42,324 nucleotides of DNA, taken from assembly GCF_900163835.1 (NCBI RefSeq), contig NZ_FUKR01000028.1, positions 1 through 42,324 of the forward strand, given 5' to 3'. Shown in pieces: positions 14,714 through 23,636 of the stretch (the stretch's first letter is position 1; each line of letters begins with the position of its first letter). Below the pieces are notes generated by a model, which was given only the letters and a program-made list of their open reading frames with translations, was not told the origin of the DNA and searched no databases. A program made the translations under genes and the position numbers. The DNA is from Mycetocola reblochoni REB411 (GTDB lineage Bacteria > Actinomycetota > Actinomycetes > Actinomycetales > Microbacteriaceae).

Positions 14714-15475
14714 ATGCCCCGACACGTGTTCACGCCGCTGGTGGGCTGCGCCGTGCTCGGACTGATCGTCCTCAGCGGGTGCAGCGCCACCAGCGGGAGC
14801 ACGGCCGACGGGTCCGTGGCCGGCACGGGCTCGGCGACGGCGACGGGCACCCCGACCCCCGACTCCGGCGACTCGCCGTCTTCGACGTCCGCACCCTCGG
14901 ACACCGCCCCTGACGAGGACGAGCACGCGACCACGCCGGAGTCGGGCCCCACCGCTCCCCCCTCCACCGCGCCAACGGACGGCGCGGACTCCCCCGCGGG
15001 CGGCGCACAGGACACCTCGACCACCGCGGCGTCCTCCCCCTCCGGCATGCAGAGCCGACCGTCGACCGAACCGACGAGCTGCACACTCGACCAGCTCACC
15101 GTCACGGTCGACGGCGGCCAGGCGACGGTGGATGAGGGCCGACTGACCGTCGTGTTCGCGAACAGCTCCGCCACCGAGTGCACGCTCAGCGGAGCCCCCG
15201 AGGCGGCCGTGGTCTCGGCCGGCGACGGCCGACAGCAGGGGCGGACCTCCAGCGCGTCCGGCGGCGGGAGCGTCGTGCGCCTGCAGCCGGGGGACGTCGC
15301 GACATCGGTGCTCACCGTCAGCTCGGACGACCGCCCGTGCACGCCCGTCTCCGGCGACGGCGTGCTCGTGTTCCCCCCGGGGAGCAGCTCCGGCGCCTTC
15401 GTCGCCCACCGCGTGACGGCCTGCGCCGACGCGGGACGAAGCGTGCTCAGCGCCGAGCCCGTCGCCGCGGGCTGA
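14714..15475 (+). CDS. DUF4232-type lipoprotein
   Basis: 253 aa from ATG 14714. A signal peptide ends in lipobox L20-S-G-C23, so the mature protein is lipid-anchored to the outer face of the membrane. Residues 24-120 are a low-complexity Ser/Thr/Pro/Gly/Asp linker. The C-terminal ~130 residues (from CTLDQLTVTVDGG) match the DUF4232 pattern: paired cysteines, VVFANSSATECTLSGAPEAAVVSA, QPGDVATSVLTV and a closing Cys in VTACADAG. The function of DUF4232 is unknown. No obvious ribosome binding site precedes the start. A short stem lies downstream. Confidence 0.82.
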   Translation: MPRHVFTPLVGCAVLGLIVLSGCSATSGSTADGSVAGTGSATATGTPTPDSGDSPSSTSAPSDTAPDEDEHATTPESGPTAPPSTAPTDGADSPAGGAQDTSTTAASSPSGMQSRPSTEPTSCTLDQLTVTVDGGQATVDEGRLTVVFANSSATECTLSGAPEAAVVSAGDGRQQGRTSSASGGGSVVRLQPGDVATSVLTVSSDDRPCTPVSGDGVLVFPPGSSSGAFVAHRVTACADAGRSVLSAEPVAAG

Positions 15476-15506
15476 CCGCTCCGACGCGACGGCGACCCAC
15501 TAGCCG

Positions 15507-15523
15507 ACCCCCAAACGGGGGGT
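15507..15523 (+). terminator. Short GC hairpin after the lipoprotein gene
   Basis: ACCCCC (15507-15512) pairs with GGGGGT (15518-15523) across a five-base loop, 31 bases after the lipoprotein stop. No T-run follows. It may separate this gene from the surface-protein gene. Confidence 0.4.
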
Positions 15524-15625
15524 GTGAGTGAATCGCGAGGCCCGGCCGCTGAGCGTACGATCGATTCTGCGGATGTGACGCATGCTCGATCTTCCGCCCC
15601 CTTCCCCCTCGCGCTAGGAGCGAAT

Positions 15626-17863
15626 GTGATCCGTCCTGCCTCCGCAGCCATCGCCGCGGCCGCCGTCCTCATCGCCGGGAGCCTGGTCGTGCCCCAGGCA
15701 GCCCTGGCCGACAGCGGCTCGGTGCTCGTCGACGAGAGCTTCGCGGCCGACTCCGTGGCGGACAGCCGCTGGATCGGCATCGGAGACGCCTGCCTGACCG
15801 CCGCCGCGGCCGGATCCTCGGCGCCCTCCGGCGCCTCGAACCTCGCCTCGTGCTCCCGCACGAAGGACACGGACTACCTCACCGGCAAGCCCGGCGGCTA
15901 CCTGCAGCTGACCGACAACTCCGGCGGGCGCACCAGCAACGTCCTGTTCAACCGGGCCGTCCCGAGCCGCGCGGGGCTGGACATCTCCTTCTACCAGTTC
16001 CAGTTCGCCACCTCGAGCACCGGCCTCGGTCCCGCCGACGGCATCGGCTTCTTCCTCACCGACGGCTCCCACACGCTGAACACCCCCGGCCCGACAGGGG
16101 ACGGTTACGGCGGGGCGCTCGGCTACGCCTCGATCGAGGACCAGCCCGGCCTGGCGAACGCCGCGCTCGGCGTCGGGCTCGACGTGTACGGCAACTTCTC
16201 GCGTCAGCCGTACGTCGGCACCGCCTGCACCACCGAGCACGGCGGCGCGTCCAACGCGGTCGTGCTCCGCGACGGCGCGGCGGCCGACTACTGCATCGCC
16301 ACCAACGCCGACGGCTCGGCGGCGAGCGTCGGCGGGCAGCCGCTGCGCACCGGCGCGCCGGAGAACGTCCCCGTCGGCGACGAGGCCTCGCAGTCCGGCT
16401 GGCGCCTGGTGAACATCCGCGTCTCGCCGACGACGGATGCGGACCCCTTCGCCGAGGTCACGGTGTCGATCAACGGCTCGACCGTCATCGACACGAAGCT
16501 GCAGAGCGCGCTGCCCGCCCTGGTCAAGATGGGCTTCTCCTCGTCGACCGGCGGCGGCCACGAGGCCCACCTCGTCCGCACGCTCAAGGTGGAGACCGTC
16601 GACACGCTCGGCGACATCAGCCTCGTCAAGGCGGTCGACCGGACCGACCAGACCGGGACCACGAAAACGGCGTTCACCGTCGGCGACGTGATCCCGTACA
16701 GCTTCACCGTCACCAACCCGGGAAGCGATGCCCTCAAGGACATCGTCGTGACCGACGACACCTTCGGCGACATGACGATCACCTGCCCGGCGACGACGCT
16801 CGACGCGGCGGACTCGATGACGTGCCACGGCTCGCACACGGTCACCGCGGCCGACCTCACCGAGGACGGCAAGCTCGTCGCCTCGAAGGACCTCGACAAC
16901 GCCGCCTCCGTCGCCGGCACCACCGTGACGGACAACACGCCGGTCAGCGACAACTCGAACGCGATCGCACCGCTGTACACCGGCAGCGCGTCGTGGACGA
17001 AGGTCGACCAGTTCGGTGACGTCGTCGCCCCGACCACGTGGGCCCTCGCCGGCCCGAACGGCTACGCGGAGTCGGTCGTCGACAACACCGGGCAGGCCGG
17101 ATACTCGGGCCTGGACGAGGACCCCGCTGCCGGTGCGCTGACCGTCTCCGGCCTGCCGGGCGGCGACTACACCGTGAGCGAGACCGCGGCCCCCGCCGGC
17201 TACGAGCTGGCCGCGGGAACCACCGCGTTCCCGACGATCGACGAGTCGACGCGGGAGGTGAGCCTGGAGTCGCCGCTCGTCAACCAGAAGCGCCTCGGAT
17301 CGCTGAGCTGGGCGAAGACCGACGGTGCGACGGGCGACGCGCTCGCCGGATCTGAGTGGTCCCTCGTCGGGCCGGAGGGATCGGACTCGACGACCGTGGC
17401 CATCACGGACAACGACGACACCGACACCAACCCCGCAGACGGTGCGCTCGGTCTCACCGGGCTCGCCTGGGGCGACTACACGCTGACGGAGACGAAGGCG
17501 CCGGAGGGATACGAGCCGATCGCCACGGGCCTCCCGGTGACCATCACGGGCGAAGCGCTCGACGTCGACCTCGGAGCCGTGGAGAACACCGCGATCCCCA
17601 CGCCGACCCCGACGCCCACGCCGACCCCGACGCCGACGGACACGCCCACGCCGACGCCGACGCCGACGCCGACGGACACGCCGACGCCGACGGACACGCC
17701 GAGCCCCACCGGAACGCCGAAGCCGGGCGCATCCGCGACGCCGACCCCCGGACCGGGACTCGCGGCGACCGGTGCCGACGCGAACATCGGGCTCGCCGCC
17801 GCCCTCGGCGCGATGCTCATCGCCGCCGGCCTGATCGGAGCCAGCCGCCGACGCAACGGCTGA
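15626..17863 (+). CDS. Sortase-anchored lectin / SpaA-repeat surface protein
   Basis: 745 aa from GTG 15626 (AGGAG five bases upstream). Order: signal peptide (about 1-28, cleavage near ALADS); L-type-lectin-like domain (about 31-325) with NVLFNRAVPSRAGLDISFYQFQF, GPADGIGFFLTDGSH and NAALGVGLDVYGNFS; a DUF11/DUF7507-like repeat (about 330-446) with VGDVIPYSFTVTNPG; two SpaA/prealbumin-like domains (about 454-655) with TVSETAAPAGYEL and LTETKAPEGYEP; a Pro-Thr wall spacer (about 655-710); then LAATG (712-716), a hydrophobic helix and RRRNG. LAxTG is a class-E-sortase signal. It should be covalently attached to peptidoglycan with the lectin outward, binding glycans. No sortase gene is in the window. 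Confidence 0.9.
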   Translation: MIRPASAAIAAAAVLIAGSLVVPQAALADSGSVLVDESFAADSVADSRWIGIGDACLTAAAAGSSAPSGASNLASCSRTKDTDYLTGKPGGYLQLTDNSGGRTSNVLFNRAVPSRAGLDISFYQFQFATSSTGLGPADGIGFFLTDGSHTLNTPGPTGDGYGGALGYASIEDQPGLANAALGVGLDVYGNFSRQPYVGTACTTEHGGASNAVVLRDGAAADYCIATNADGSAASVGGQPLRTGAPENVPVGDEASQSGWRLVNIRVSPTTDADPFAEVTVSINGSTVIDTKLQSALPALVKMGFSSSTGGGHEAHLVRTLKVETVDTLGDISLVKAVDRTDQTGTTKTAFTVGDVIPYSFTVTNPGSDALKDIVVTDDTFGDMTITCPATTLDAADSMTCHGSHTVTAADLTEDGKLVASKDLDNAASVAGTTVTDNTPVSDNSNAIAPLYTGSASWTKVDQFGDVVAPTTWALAGPNGYAESVVDNTGQAGYSGLDEDPAAGALTVSGLPGGDYTVSETAAPAGYELAAGTTAFPTIDESTREVSLESPLVNQKRLGSLSWAKTDGATGDALAGSEWSLVGPEGSDSTTVAITDNDDTDTNPADGALGLTGLAWGDYTLTETKAPEGYEPIATGLPVTITGEALDVDLGAVENTAIPTPTPTPTPTPTPTDTPTPTPTPTPTDTPTPTDTPSPTGTPKPGASATPTPGPGLAATGADANIGLAAALGAMLIAAGLIGASRRRNG
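17593..17715 (+). repeat. ACGCCG-type hexamer/dodecamer tandem repeat
   Basis: Codon-level tandem repeats of ACGCC(G/C) with interspersed ACGGACACGCCG units encode the TPTPTPTD spacer. The unit is a multiple of three, so copy-number changes alter spacer length without changing frame. Confidence 0.8.
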
Positions 17864-17867
17864 TGAC

Positions 17868-17914
17868 GAGCGAGGGGCCCGGCACCACACGGTGCCCGGG
17901 CCCCTCGGTCGCTC
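17868..17914 (+). terminator. Terminator of the surface-protein gene
   Basis: A long stem begins five bases after the stop: GAGGGGCCCGG.CACC pairs with GGTGCCCGGGCCCCTC around an ACAC loop with one bulged base, and outer GAGCG/CGCTC arms can extend it. It is GC-rich with no U-tract, and faces the convergent VOC gene. Confidence 0.75.
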
Positions 17915-17961
17915 CGGACGAGCGACCGATCGTCCTCGCGGAACCCGCGAAGATAATCGGC

Positions 17962-18414
17962 TCAGTCGAGCTCCTGAAACAGGGTGATCTCCAGCCCGGC
18001 CGGCGCGGCGAGCCGGGAGTTCAGGGACCGCCACGGCGTCTCGCGCGGCGAGGCGATGACCTCGGCACCGGCCGCGGCGAGCTCGCCGGTCGCCGTCGCC
18101 GTGTCCGCGACCTCGAACGCCACCCGGAGCGCAGGGGCGCGGTGGCCGTCCGTCTCCACGCAATCGATCATCTCGGCCTGGGCCGGATTGGCGATCTCGA
18201 GCGTCGCCCTGCCTGCGTCGAGGATCGTCACGCGGGCATCGCCCGTCCCGCCGAAGGCCGCCCGCTCGGGCATGCCGAGGACATCGCGGTAGAAGGCGAC
18301 AGCGCGGTCGTAGTCGTCCGCCCTGACAACGAGGCGCAGCTGACGCACGCGTGGCGCCGCCGCCGACGCGGCAGGGGGATCGGACGATGCAACGGGGGGT
18401 GTGATCGGTTCCAT
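17962..18414 (-). CDS. VOC (glyoxalase/bleomycin-resistance fold) protein
   Basis: 150 aa. After a ~24-residue Ser/Pro/Ala tail the single VOC module reads LRLVVRADDYDRAVAFYRDVLGMPERAAF, then VTILDAGRATLEIANP, ALRVAFEVADTATATGELAAAGAEVI and PWRSLNSRLAAPAGLEITLFQ. The terminal ITLFQ with its spacing is typical of VOC metalloenzymes and binding proteins. The His/Glu metal set is incomplete by eye (E in TLEIA and LEITLF present, usual first His replaced by R27), so it may bind without catalysing. Start ATG 18414 lies six bases after TAGCCT and has no ribosome binding site, suggesting a leaderless mRNA. Confidence 0.88.
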   Translation of the reverse strand: MEPITPPVASSDPPAASAAAPRVRQLRLVVRADDYDRAVAFYRDVLGMPERAAFGGTGDARVTILDAGRATLEIANPAQAEMIDCVETDGHRAPALRVAFEVADTATATGELAAAGAEVIASPRETPWRSLNSRLAAPAGLEITLFQELD

Positions 18415-18420
18415 TCCCGC

Positions 18421-18426
18421 AGGCTA
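18421..18426 (-). promoter_or_regulatory. -10 element, leaderless start (VOC gene)
   Basis: Minus-strand TAGCCT, six bases, then ATG at 18414. Fits the leaderless pattern seen at five other genes here. No -35 recognised. Confidence 0.45.
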
Positions 18427-18465
18427 CGGGCCTGACACCGGTGACAGGGCAAGCCGGCGGACCCG

Positions 18466-18500
18466 GGGCTCAGGGCTCAGGGCTCAGGGCTCAGGGCTCA
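18466..18500. repeat. Five tandem copies of a 7-bp unit across a stop codon
   Basis: GGGCTCA is repeated exactly five times (18466-18500), followed by a partial copy GGGCT. On the minus strand the repeat supplies the last codons (SPEP) and the TGA stop of the hexosaminidase gene. The unit is not a multiple of three, but any array of two or more copies still gives a TGA at the same place. Confidence 0.9.
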
Positions 18501-20068
18501 GGGCTGAAGAACAGCACCGAGCGGAAGTAGTCGCCGAACCCGAGCGCGGACCACACGCGGGCATGGGTATCGAACCGTCCGGCGTGCTCGACACCGCCGT
18601 CAGCGGGCGACCCCCATGCGATGTCGGCCACGAGCGCGAGCCGCGGCAGCAGGAGCAGCGACAGCCCCGCCACGTCGTCGATCGTCTCCGCCCAGATCGC
18701 CGCCTCCACCCCGGCGACCACAGCGCCCGCGGCCACGACGTCCTTCTGCACCGCCGGATCCCACCCGCACAGCGCGGTCGACGGGGCGGGCTCGTAGTTG
18801 GGGAAGCCCAGCCGCGCGAGCCGGTCGTTCTGCTCCGGGACGATGCTCGCCTCGGCGTACTTGCGGTCGAGGTAGAGCGGCGCGGTCGGCGACACGATCA
18901 GGGGGACGGCCGACTCCGCGGCCCGTCCGACGTCGCCGGGAGCCTCGAGGAAGCTCTCGGCGACGAGCTCGACGAGCGGGTGGAACTCCGCCGGGGTGGT
19001 GGCCTTCATCGCCTCGGCGTCCACCCCGTCGCCGGGGGAGATCCAGAGCTGCACGGCGTCGTCGGGGGTCAGCGCGGCGGAGCGGGTCGTCTCCTGCCAG
19101 CCGATCACCCTCCGGCCCGCGGCGTGCACCTCGGCGATGGCGTCCGCGACGAAGCGCCGATACAGCTCACCCGGCATGCCGAACGCCTCGTCACCCCCCA
19201 CGTGGACGAACGGCCCGGGCGAGAGCCGGACCAGCTCGGCCACGACGTCGCGCCGGAGCGCACGGACCGGCTCGGCGTCCGGGTCGAGGAAGCTCGCGAA
19301 GGGGTGGACCGCGGTGCGCCCCCCGCTGAGCTCCGGGTACGCGGCGACGGCGCAGTGCGTGTGTCCGGGCATGTCGATCTCGAGGACGACGGTCACGAAG
19401 CGGCGAGCCGCGTAGTCGATCAGCGCCTCCACCTGGGCGGTGCCGTAGTGCGCGCCGCCCTCGGTCAGCCGCGGCCAGCCGGGGATCGGCAGCCGCCAGG
19501 CCTGCACGTCGCTGAGGTGCAGGTGCAGCACGCTGAGCTTGTGCCACGCGAGCAGGTCGACGAGCCGCTCGAGCACCTCGATCTCGTACCAGCAGCGGAC
19601 CGCGTCGAAGGACAGCCCACGCCAGCGGTAGACCGGGCCGTCGGTGACGGTCTGCGCGGGGATCCCCTCCTCGCCGTGGGCCAGCCGGAGCTGCAGAAGG
19701 GTGGTCAGGCCGCGGAACAGCCCCTCCGCGTGCGCGGCCAGGATCCGCGCGCCCGCGGGCGCGACCACCACCACCGAGCGCTCGTCGGCCGAGGCATCCG
19801 CCCGCGGCTCGACCCCGCTCGCCGCGGGGCCGAGCGAGGGGTCGCCCCCGTCGACCAGCTCGAGCACGACGTCGGGCTCGCCGTCGCCGTCGCCGTCGCC
19901 GTCGACCCAGCGCAGCTCGACGCCCGCGGTCGCCTGGGCGAAGGCCGCGACGTCGGCGGCCGCCCAGTCGAGCCGCTCCGGTGCGCGCACCGTCAGGGGT
20001 CCGGTCAGCCGCAGCGCGCCGTCGGCGGCCGCGACGTGGCGCGGGCGGGGGCTGATCGCCGCGCTCAT
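18491..20068 (-). CDS. GH20 beta-N-acetylhexosaminidase, cytoplasmic
   Basis: 525 aa. An N-terminal hexosaminidase-like alpha/beta domain (about 1-140) precedes the GH20 barrel: WRGLSFDAVR (149-158), HLHLSDVQAWRL (182-193), VVLEIDMPGHTH (about 227-238) and the catalytic pair D293-E294 in HVGGDE. It removes terminal GlcNAc/GalNAc by substrate-assisted catalysis. Two common positions differ: RH after the first motif is RC, and the usual DDQGW is DVQAW. There is no signal peptide, so it acts on imported oligosaccharides. Its start overlaps the stop of the ABC ATPase gene (ATGA), making it the last gene of the transporter operon. The last codons lie in a 7-bp tandem repeat. Confidence 0.9.
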   Translation of the reverse strand: MSAAISPRPRHVAAADGALRLTGPLTVRAPERLDWAAADVAAFAQATAGVELRWVDGDGDGDGEPDVVLELVDGGDPSLGPAASGVEPRADASADERSVVVVAPAGARILAAHAEGLFRGLTTLLQLRLAHGEEGIPAQTVTDGPVYRWRGLSFDAVRCWYEIEVLERLVDLLAWHKLSVLHLHLSDVQAWRLPIPGWPRLTEGGAHYGTAQVEALIDYAARRFVTVVLEIDMPGHTHCAVAAYPELSGGRTAVHPFASFLDPDAEPVRALRRDVVAELVRLSPGPFVHVGGDEAFGMPGELYRRFVADAIAEVHAAGRRVIGWQETTRSAALTPDDAVQLWISPGDGVDAEAMKATTPAEFHPLVELVAESFLEAPGDVGRAAESAVPLIVSPTAPLYLDRKYAEASIVPEQNDRLARLGFPNYEPAPSTALCGWDPAVQKDVVAAGAVVAGVEAAIWAETIDDVAGLSLLLLPRLALVADIAWGSPADGGVEHAGRFDTHARVWSALGFGDYFRSVLFFSPEP

Positions 20069-20904
20069 CGTCGCGCTCCCGCGAACTCGCTCTCGAACTG
20101 CCGCCTCCGCTCGGCCTGCGCGGCGGGGTCGACGACCGGCGCGGAGAGCAGCAGCTTGCGACTGTACGGGTGGCTGGGCGCGGACGTCACCACGGCCGCG
20201 TCACCGGACTCGACGATGTCGCCGCGATAGATGACCGAGACCCGGTGGCTCATGTGCCGGACGACGGACAGGTCGTGGGAGATGAACAGGTAGGACACGC
20301 CCGTCTCCTTCTGGATGGACAGCAGCAGCTCCAGCACCGTCCGCTGCGTCGTCAGGTCGAGCGCCGAGACCGCCTCGTCGCAGACGATCAGCGCCGGTCG
20401 GATGGCCAGCGCCCGCGCGATGGCGACCCGCTGCCGCTGACCTCCCGAGAACTCCCGCGGCAGCCGGTCGGCGGCTCCCGACGGCAGGGCGACTGCGTCG
20501 AGCAGCTCCCGGATGCGCCTGCGCGCGTCCGCCAGACCCATCCCCTGCGCCCTGAGCGGCTCCGCGAGGGTGTCGCCGATGGTCAGCGAGGGGTTCAGCG
20601 AGGTGTACGGGTCCTGGAACACGACCTGCACCTGCGTCGCCAGTGCCCGACGCCGTGTCCCGCGCAGACCGTCGATCCGCTCGCCGCGGAAGCGGATGGA
20701 GCCCGACTCCAGCGGCACGAGGCCGAGGATCGCCCGGCCGATCGTGGTCTTGCCCGAGCCGGACTCGCCGACGAGGCCGTGCGTCTCGCCGGGGCGGATG
20801 TCGAGGGAGACGCCGTGCAGGACCTCCGTCTTCGTCCGCCTGAGCCCGCCGCCGGTGAAGGCGACGCGGACGTCGTCGAGCTCGATGAGGGGTGTGGCGT
20901 TCAT
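20065..20904 (-). CDS. Oligopeptide-type ABC transporter ATPase (DppF/OppF-like)
   Basis: 279 aa from ATG 20904, which overlaps the preceding stop (ATGA). Walker A GESGSGKT (46-53), Q-loop VFQDPYTSLNP, signature FSGGQRQR (152-159), Walker B LIVCDEAVS, H-loop FISHD, and the family C-terminus SHPYSRKLL used by Opp/Dpp ATPases. It pairs with the fused ATPase upstream to energise the two permeases. The peptide-type importer sits with GH20, GH3 and Nag genes, so its real cargo is probably an amino-sugar oligosaccharide, as known for some SBP_bac_5 systems; this is inferred from context. Confidence 0.93.
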   Translation of the reverse strand: MNATPLIELDDVRVAFTGGGLRRTKTEVLHGVSLDIRPGETHGLVGESGSGKTTIGRAILGLVPLESGSIRFRGERIDGLRGTRRRALATQVQVVFQDPYTSLNPSLTIGDTLAEPLRAQGMGLADARRRIRELLDAVALPSGAADRLPREFSGGQRQRVAIARALAIRPALIVCDEAVSALDLTTQRTVLELLLSIQKETGVSYLFISHDLSVVRHMSHRVSVIYRGDIVESGDAAVVTSAPSHPYSRKLLLSAPVVDPAAQAERRRQFESEFAGARR

Positions 20905-22674
20905 GCGGGGGTGACCTCCGTGCTCGGGTCCCGCCACGGCGGGCGGACGTCGCTCTCGTCCAGCACCGAGGCGAGCAGGCGCTGGGTGTAGGGGTGGGAG
21001 GGGGCGGTGAGCACCTGCGCCACCGTGCCGGTCTCGACGATCCGGCCGTGCTCCATGACCGCGACCGTGTCGCAGATGTCGGCGACGACCCCGAGGTTGT
21101 GGGTGACCAGGAGAACGCCCATCCCGCGCTCGCTCTGCAGCCGCCGGAGCAGGTTGAGCACCTCCGCCTGCACGGTCACGTCGAGCGCCGTCGTCGGCTC
21201 GTCGGCGATGACCAGCTCCGGGTCGCAGCTCATCGCGCCGGCGATGAGCACGCGTTGGGCCATCCCGCCGGAGATCTGGTGCGGGTAGGAGCGGAAGGTC
21301 CGCTCCGGGTCGGCGATCTCGACCATGCGCAGCAGCTCGATGGCCTTCGTCCTGGCCTCTGCGGCGCCCAGCCCGAGCGTGACCCGCATCGGCTCGACCA
21401 GCTGACTGCCGATCGTGAAGGAGGGGTCGAGGTTGCTCATCGGCTCCTGAGGGATGTAGGCGATCGTCCGGCCGCGCAGTCCGCGGTGGCGCTTCTCCGG
21501 CAGCCCCACGATCTCGGTCCCACCCACGGTGATGGAGCCGCGCGAGACGCGGCCGCCCTGCGGGAGGATGCCGAGGACGGAGAACGCCGTCTGGCTCTTG
21601 CCGGAGCCCGACTCCCCCACCAGGCCGAGGATCCGGCCGGTATCGATGTCGAGGGAGACGCCGTGGACGACCTCCTTCTCCCCGCCGCCGTCGCGGGCGT
21701 ACGCCACGGCGAGGTCGCGCACGCTCAGCAGCGTGCCGCGCGGGGCGGAGTCCGCGTCTCGGGGCGCCTCGGCCGGCAGGGCGACCGCACGGGGCGGCTC
21801 ACCGGCCCCCTCCTCGAGGATGTCGCGCACGGAGCTGCCGAACAGCACGAGCGCCGCACTGGTGACGCCGAGCGCCACACCCGGCCACACCATGAGCACG
21901 GGCGCCCTCTGGATGTTCTGGAACGCCTCGTTGAGCGCGGCGCCCCAGGTCGGTGTGCTCCCGCTCCCGATGCCGAGGAACTCCAGGCCCGCCTGCAGGC
22001 CGATGGCGACGCCGGCGACGAGCGAGATCTGCACGATGATCGGTCCCCGGACGACGATGAGGATGTGCCGGCCGATGATCCGCCAGTCGCGCAGGCCGGA
22101 GACGCGGGCGGCGTCGACGTAGAGCTCGTTCCTGACGGTGACGACGATGCCGCGCACGAGCCGGAAGAAGCTCGGCGCGACGAGCACGCCCATGACGATC
22201 ATGAGGACCCAGACCGTGTTCCCGAGGATCGCCCTGGACGCCAGCAGCACGACCATCGCCGGCAGCGCCATGACGAGGTTCACGACCCAGCTGCTCACGC
22301 TGTCGAACCAGGAGCCGTAGTAACCGGCGAGCAGGCCGGTGGGGATGCCGATGACCAGGGCGACGGCGAGCGCGATGACCGCACCGCCGAGGGTGTTCTG
22401 CGCGCCGTACAGCAGTCGGCTGAACACGTCCCTCCCCCGCGGAGTCGAAGCCGAGCGGGTGTCCCTCGCGGGCGGGGCCGAAGGCATCGACGAGGTTCGC
22501 GGCGGAGGGGTCGTGCGGCGCGAGCCACGGCGCCAGGAGCGCGACGAGGACGACGAGGACGAGCACGGCGCCCGCGATCAGCCCCATCGGCTTGCGCAGC
22601 AGGGCACGTCCGATGCCCTTCCGTCGCGCGGGCGGCGCATCCGCCTCGATGGTCTCGATCAGCGTCTCGCTCAT
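20901..22674 (-). pseudogene. Permease-ATPase fusion (DppC-DppD-like) with one frameshift
   Basis: ATG 22674 overlaps the previous stop and opens the permease N-terminus (MSETLIETIEAD, one TM, WLAPHDP, HPLGFDSAG). At the run of five G (minus strand, 22438-22434) the frame is lost: the homologous continuation GRDVFSRLLYGAQ is one frame over and stays open to 20901 (an open frame exists from 22487). Dropping one G restores DSAGRDVFS, the Opp/Dpp C-permease motif, and gives a ~590-aa protein: permease (~290 aa), linker, then ATPase with GESGSGKS, ISGGMAQR, VIADEPT. Permease-ATPase fusions of this type are known in actinobacteria. Either a sequencing error or a true mutation; if true, transport would depend on recoding or the product is dead. 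Confidence 0.85.
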
Positions 22675-23615
22675 GATGCGATCCTCGCCTTCGGGTTGAG
22701 CCAACCGATGACGACGTCGATCAGCAGGTTGATGAGGATGACGCCGACGACGGTGAACATGATCAGGCCCATGATGATGGGGATGTCGCCGCGGGTGGTG
22801 TAGCTGACCGTCATGCTGCCGATCCCGGGGAGGCCGAAGATCTGCTCGACGATGACCGCGCCGCCGAGCAGCCCGACGAACTGCATGCCGAGCACGGTGA
22901 GGGCCGGCGCGGAGGCGTTGCGCATCACGTGCCGGAACAGGATGCGGTTGGGTCCGAGCCCGCGTGCCCGCAGCGTGCGGACGTAGTCGCGGTTGAGCAC
23001 GTCCTTGACGGAGCCGCGCACCTGCTGGACGACTCCGGCGATCGCGGGGATGGACAGCGCGATGATCGGCAGGGTGATGGTCGACAGCCAGCCGGAGAGC
23101 GACACGCTCGCGTCGATGTAGCCGATCGCGGGGAACCAGCGCAGCTGGACGGCGAAGACGATGACGAGGATGAGGGTGATGAGGAAGCCGGGCAGCGCGT
23201 AGCCCACGACGCTGACGATCTGCACGGCCCGGTCGATCCACCCGCCGCGCACCGCAGCCCAGATGCCGAGGAGGAACGACAGCACCGCGGTGACGATCGT
23301 GACGCCGGCCATGACGCTGATCGTCACCGGCAGGCGGTTGCTGATCGAGGTGAGGACGTTCTCGCTGGTGAACCAGGAGGAGCCGAAGTCGCCCCTGAGC
23401 GCGTGCAGCAGCCAGTCGCCGTACTGGACGATGACGGGCCGGTCGAGGCCGAGCTGCTGGTTCTTGGCCGCGACCGCCTCGGCGGAGGCGCTCTGGCCGA
23501 GGAGGGAACGGCCGACGTCGGCGCCGGGAAGCGAGAGCAGGACGTAGCTGAGCGCGGAGATCACGAAGAGCAGGAACACTCCCGCGATGATGCGTCTCGC
23601 GATGAAGGTGAGCAT
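22671..23615 (-). CDS. Oligopeptide-type ABC permease (DppB/OppB-like)
   Basis: 314 aa from ATG 23615. About six TM helices: IIAGVFLLFVISALSYVLL first, then the periplasmic loop with the family pattern LGLDRPVIVQYGDWLLHALRGDFGSSW, followed by five helices. The EAA-type cytoplasmic loop is DYVRTLRARGLGPNRILFRHVMRNASAPALTV. It forms the membrane channel together with the fused permease. The stop overlaps the next start by ATGA. A strong hairpin separates it from the binding-protein gene upstream. Confidence 0.93.
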   Translation of the reverse strand: MLTFIARRIIAGVFLLFVISALSYVLLSLPGADVGRSLLGQSASAEAVAAKNQQLGLDRPVIVQYGDWLLHALRGDFGSSWFTSENVLTSISNRLPVTISVMAGVTIVTAVLSFLLGIWAAVRGGWIDRAVQIVSVVGYALPGFLITLILVIVFAVQLRWFPAIGYIDASVSLSGWLSTITLPIIALSIPAIAGVVQQVRGSVKDVLNRDYVRTLRARGLGPNRILFRHVMRNASAPALTVLGMQFVGLLGGAVIVEQIFGLPGIGSMTVSYTTRGDIPIIMGLIMFTVVGVILINLLIDVVIGWLNPKARIAS

Positions 23616-23636
23616 GGGGTACGACTCCGGGGACGG

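Noticed and set aside
13333-15870. 845-codon minus-strand open frame across acyltransferase and lipoprotein genes
   Set aside because: It covers several real plus-strand genes with clear domains and shows low-complexity Arg/Gly/Ser composition; an artefact of high GC content.
18491-20068. Phase-variable gene through the 7-bp repeat
   Set aside because: Any array of at least two units gives the same TGA, so the reading frame is not switched.
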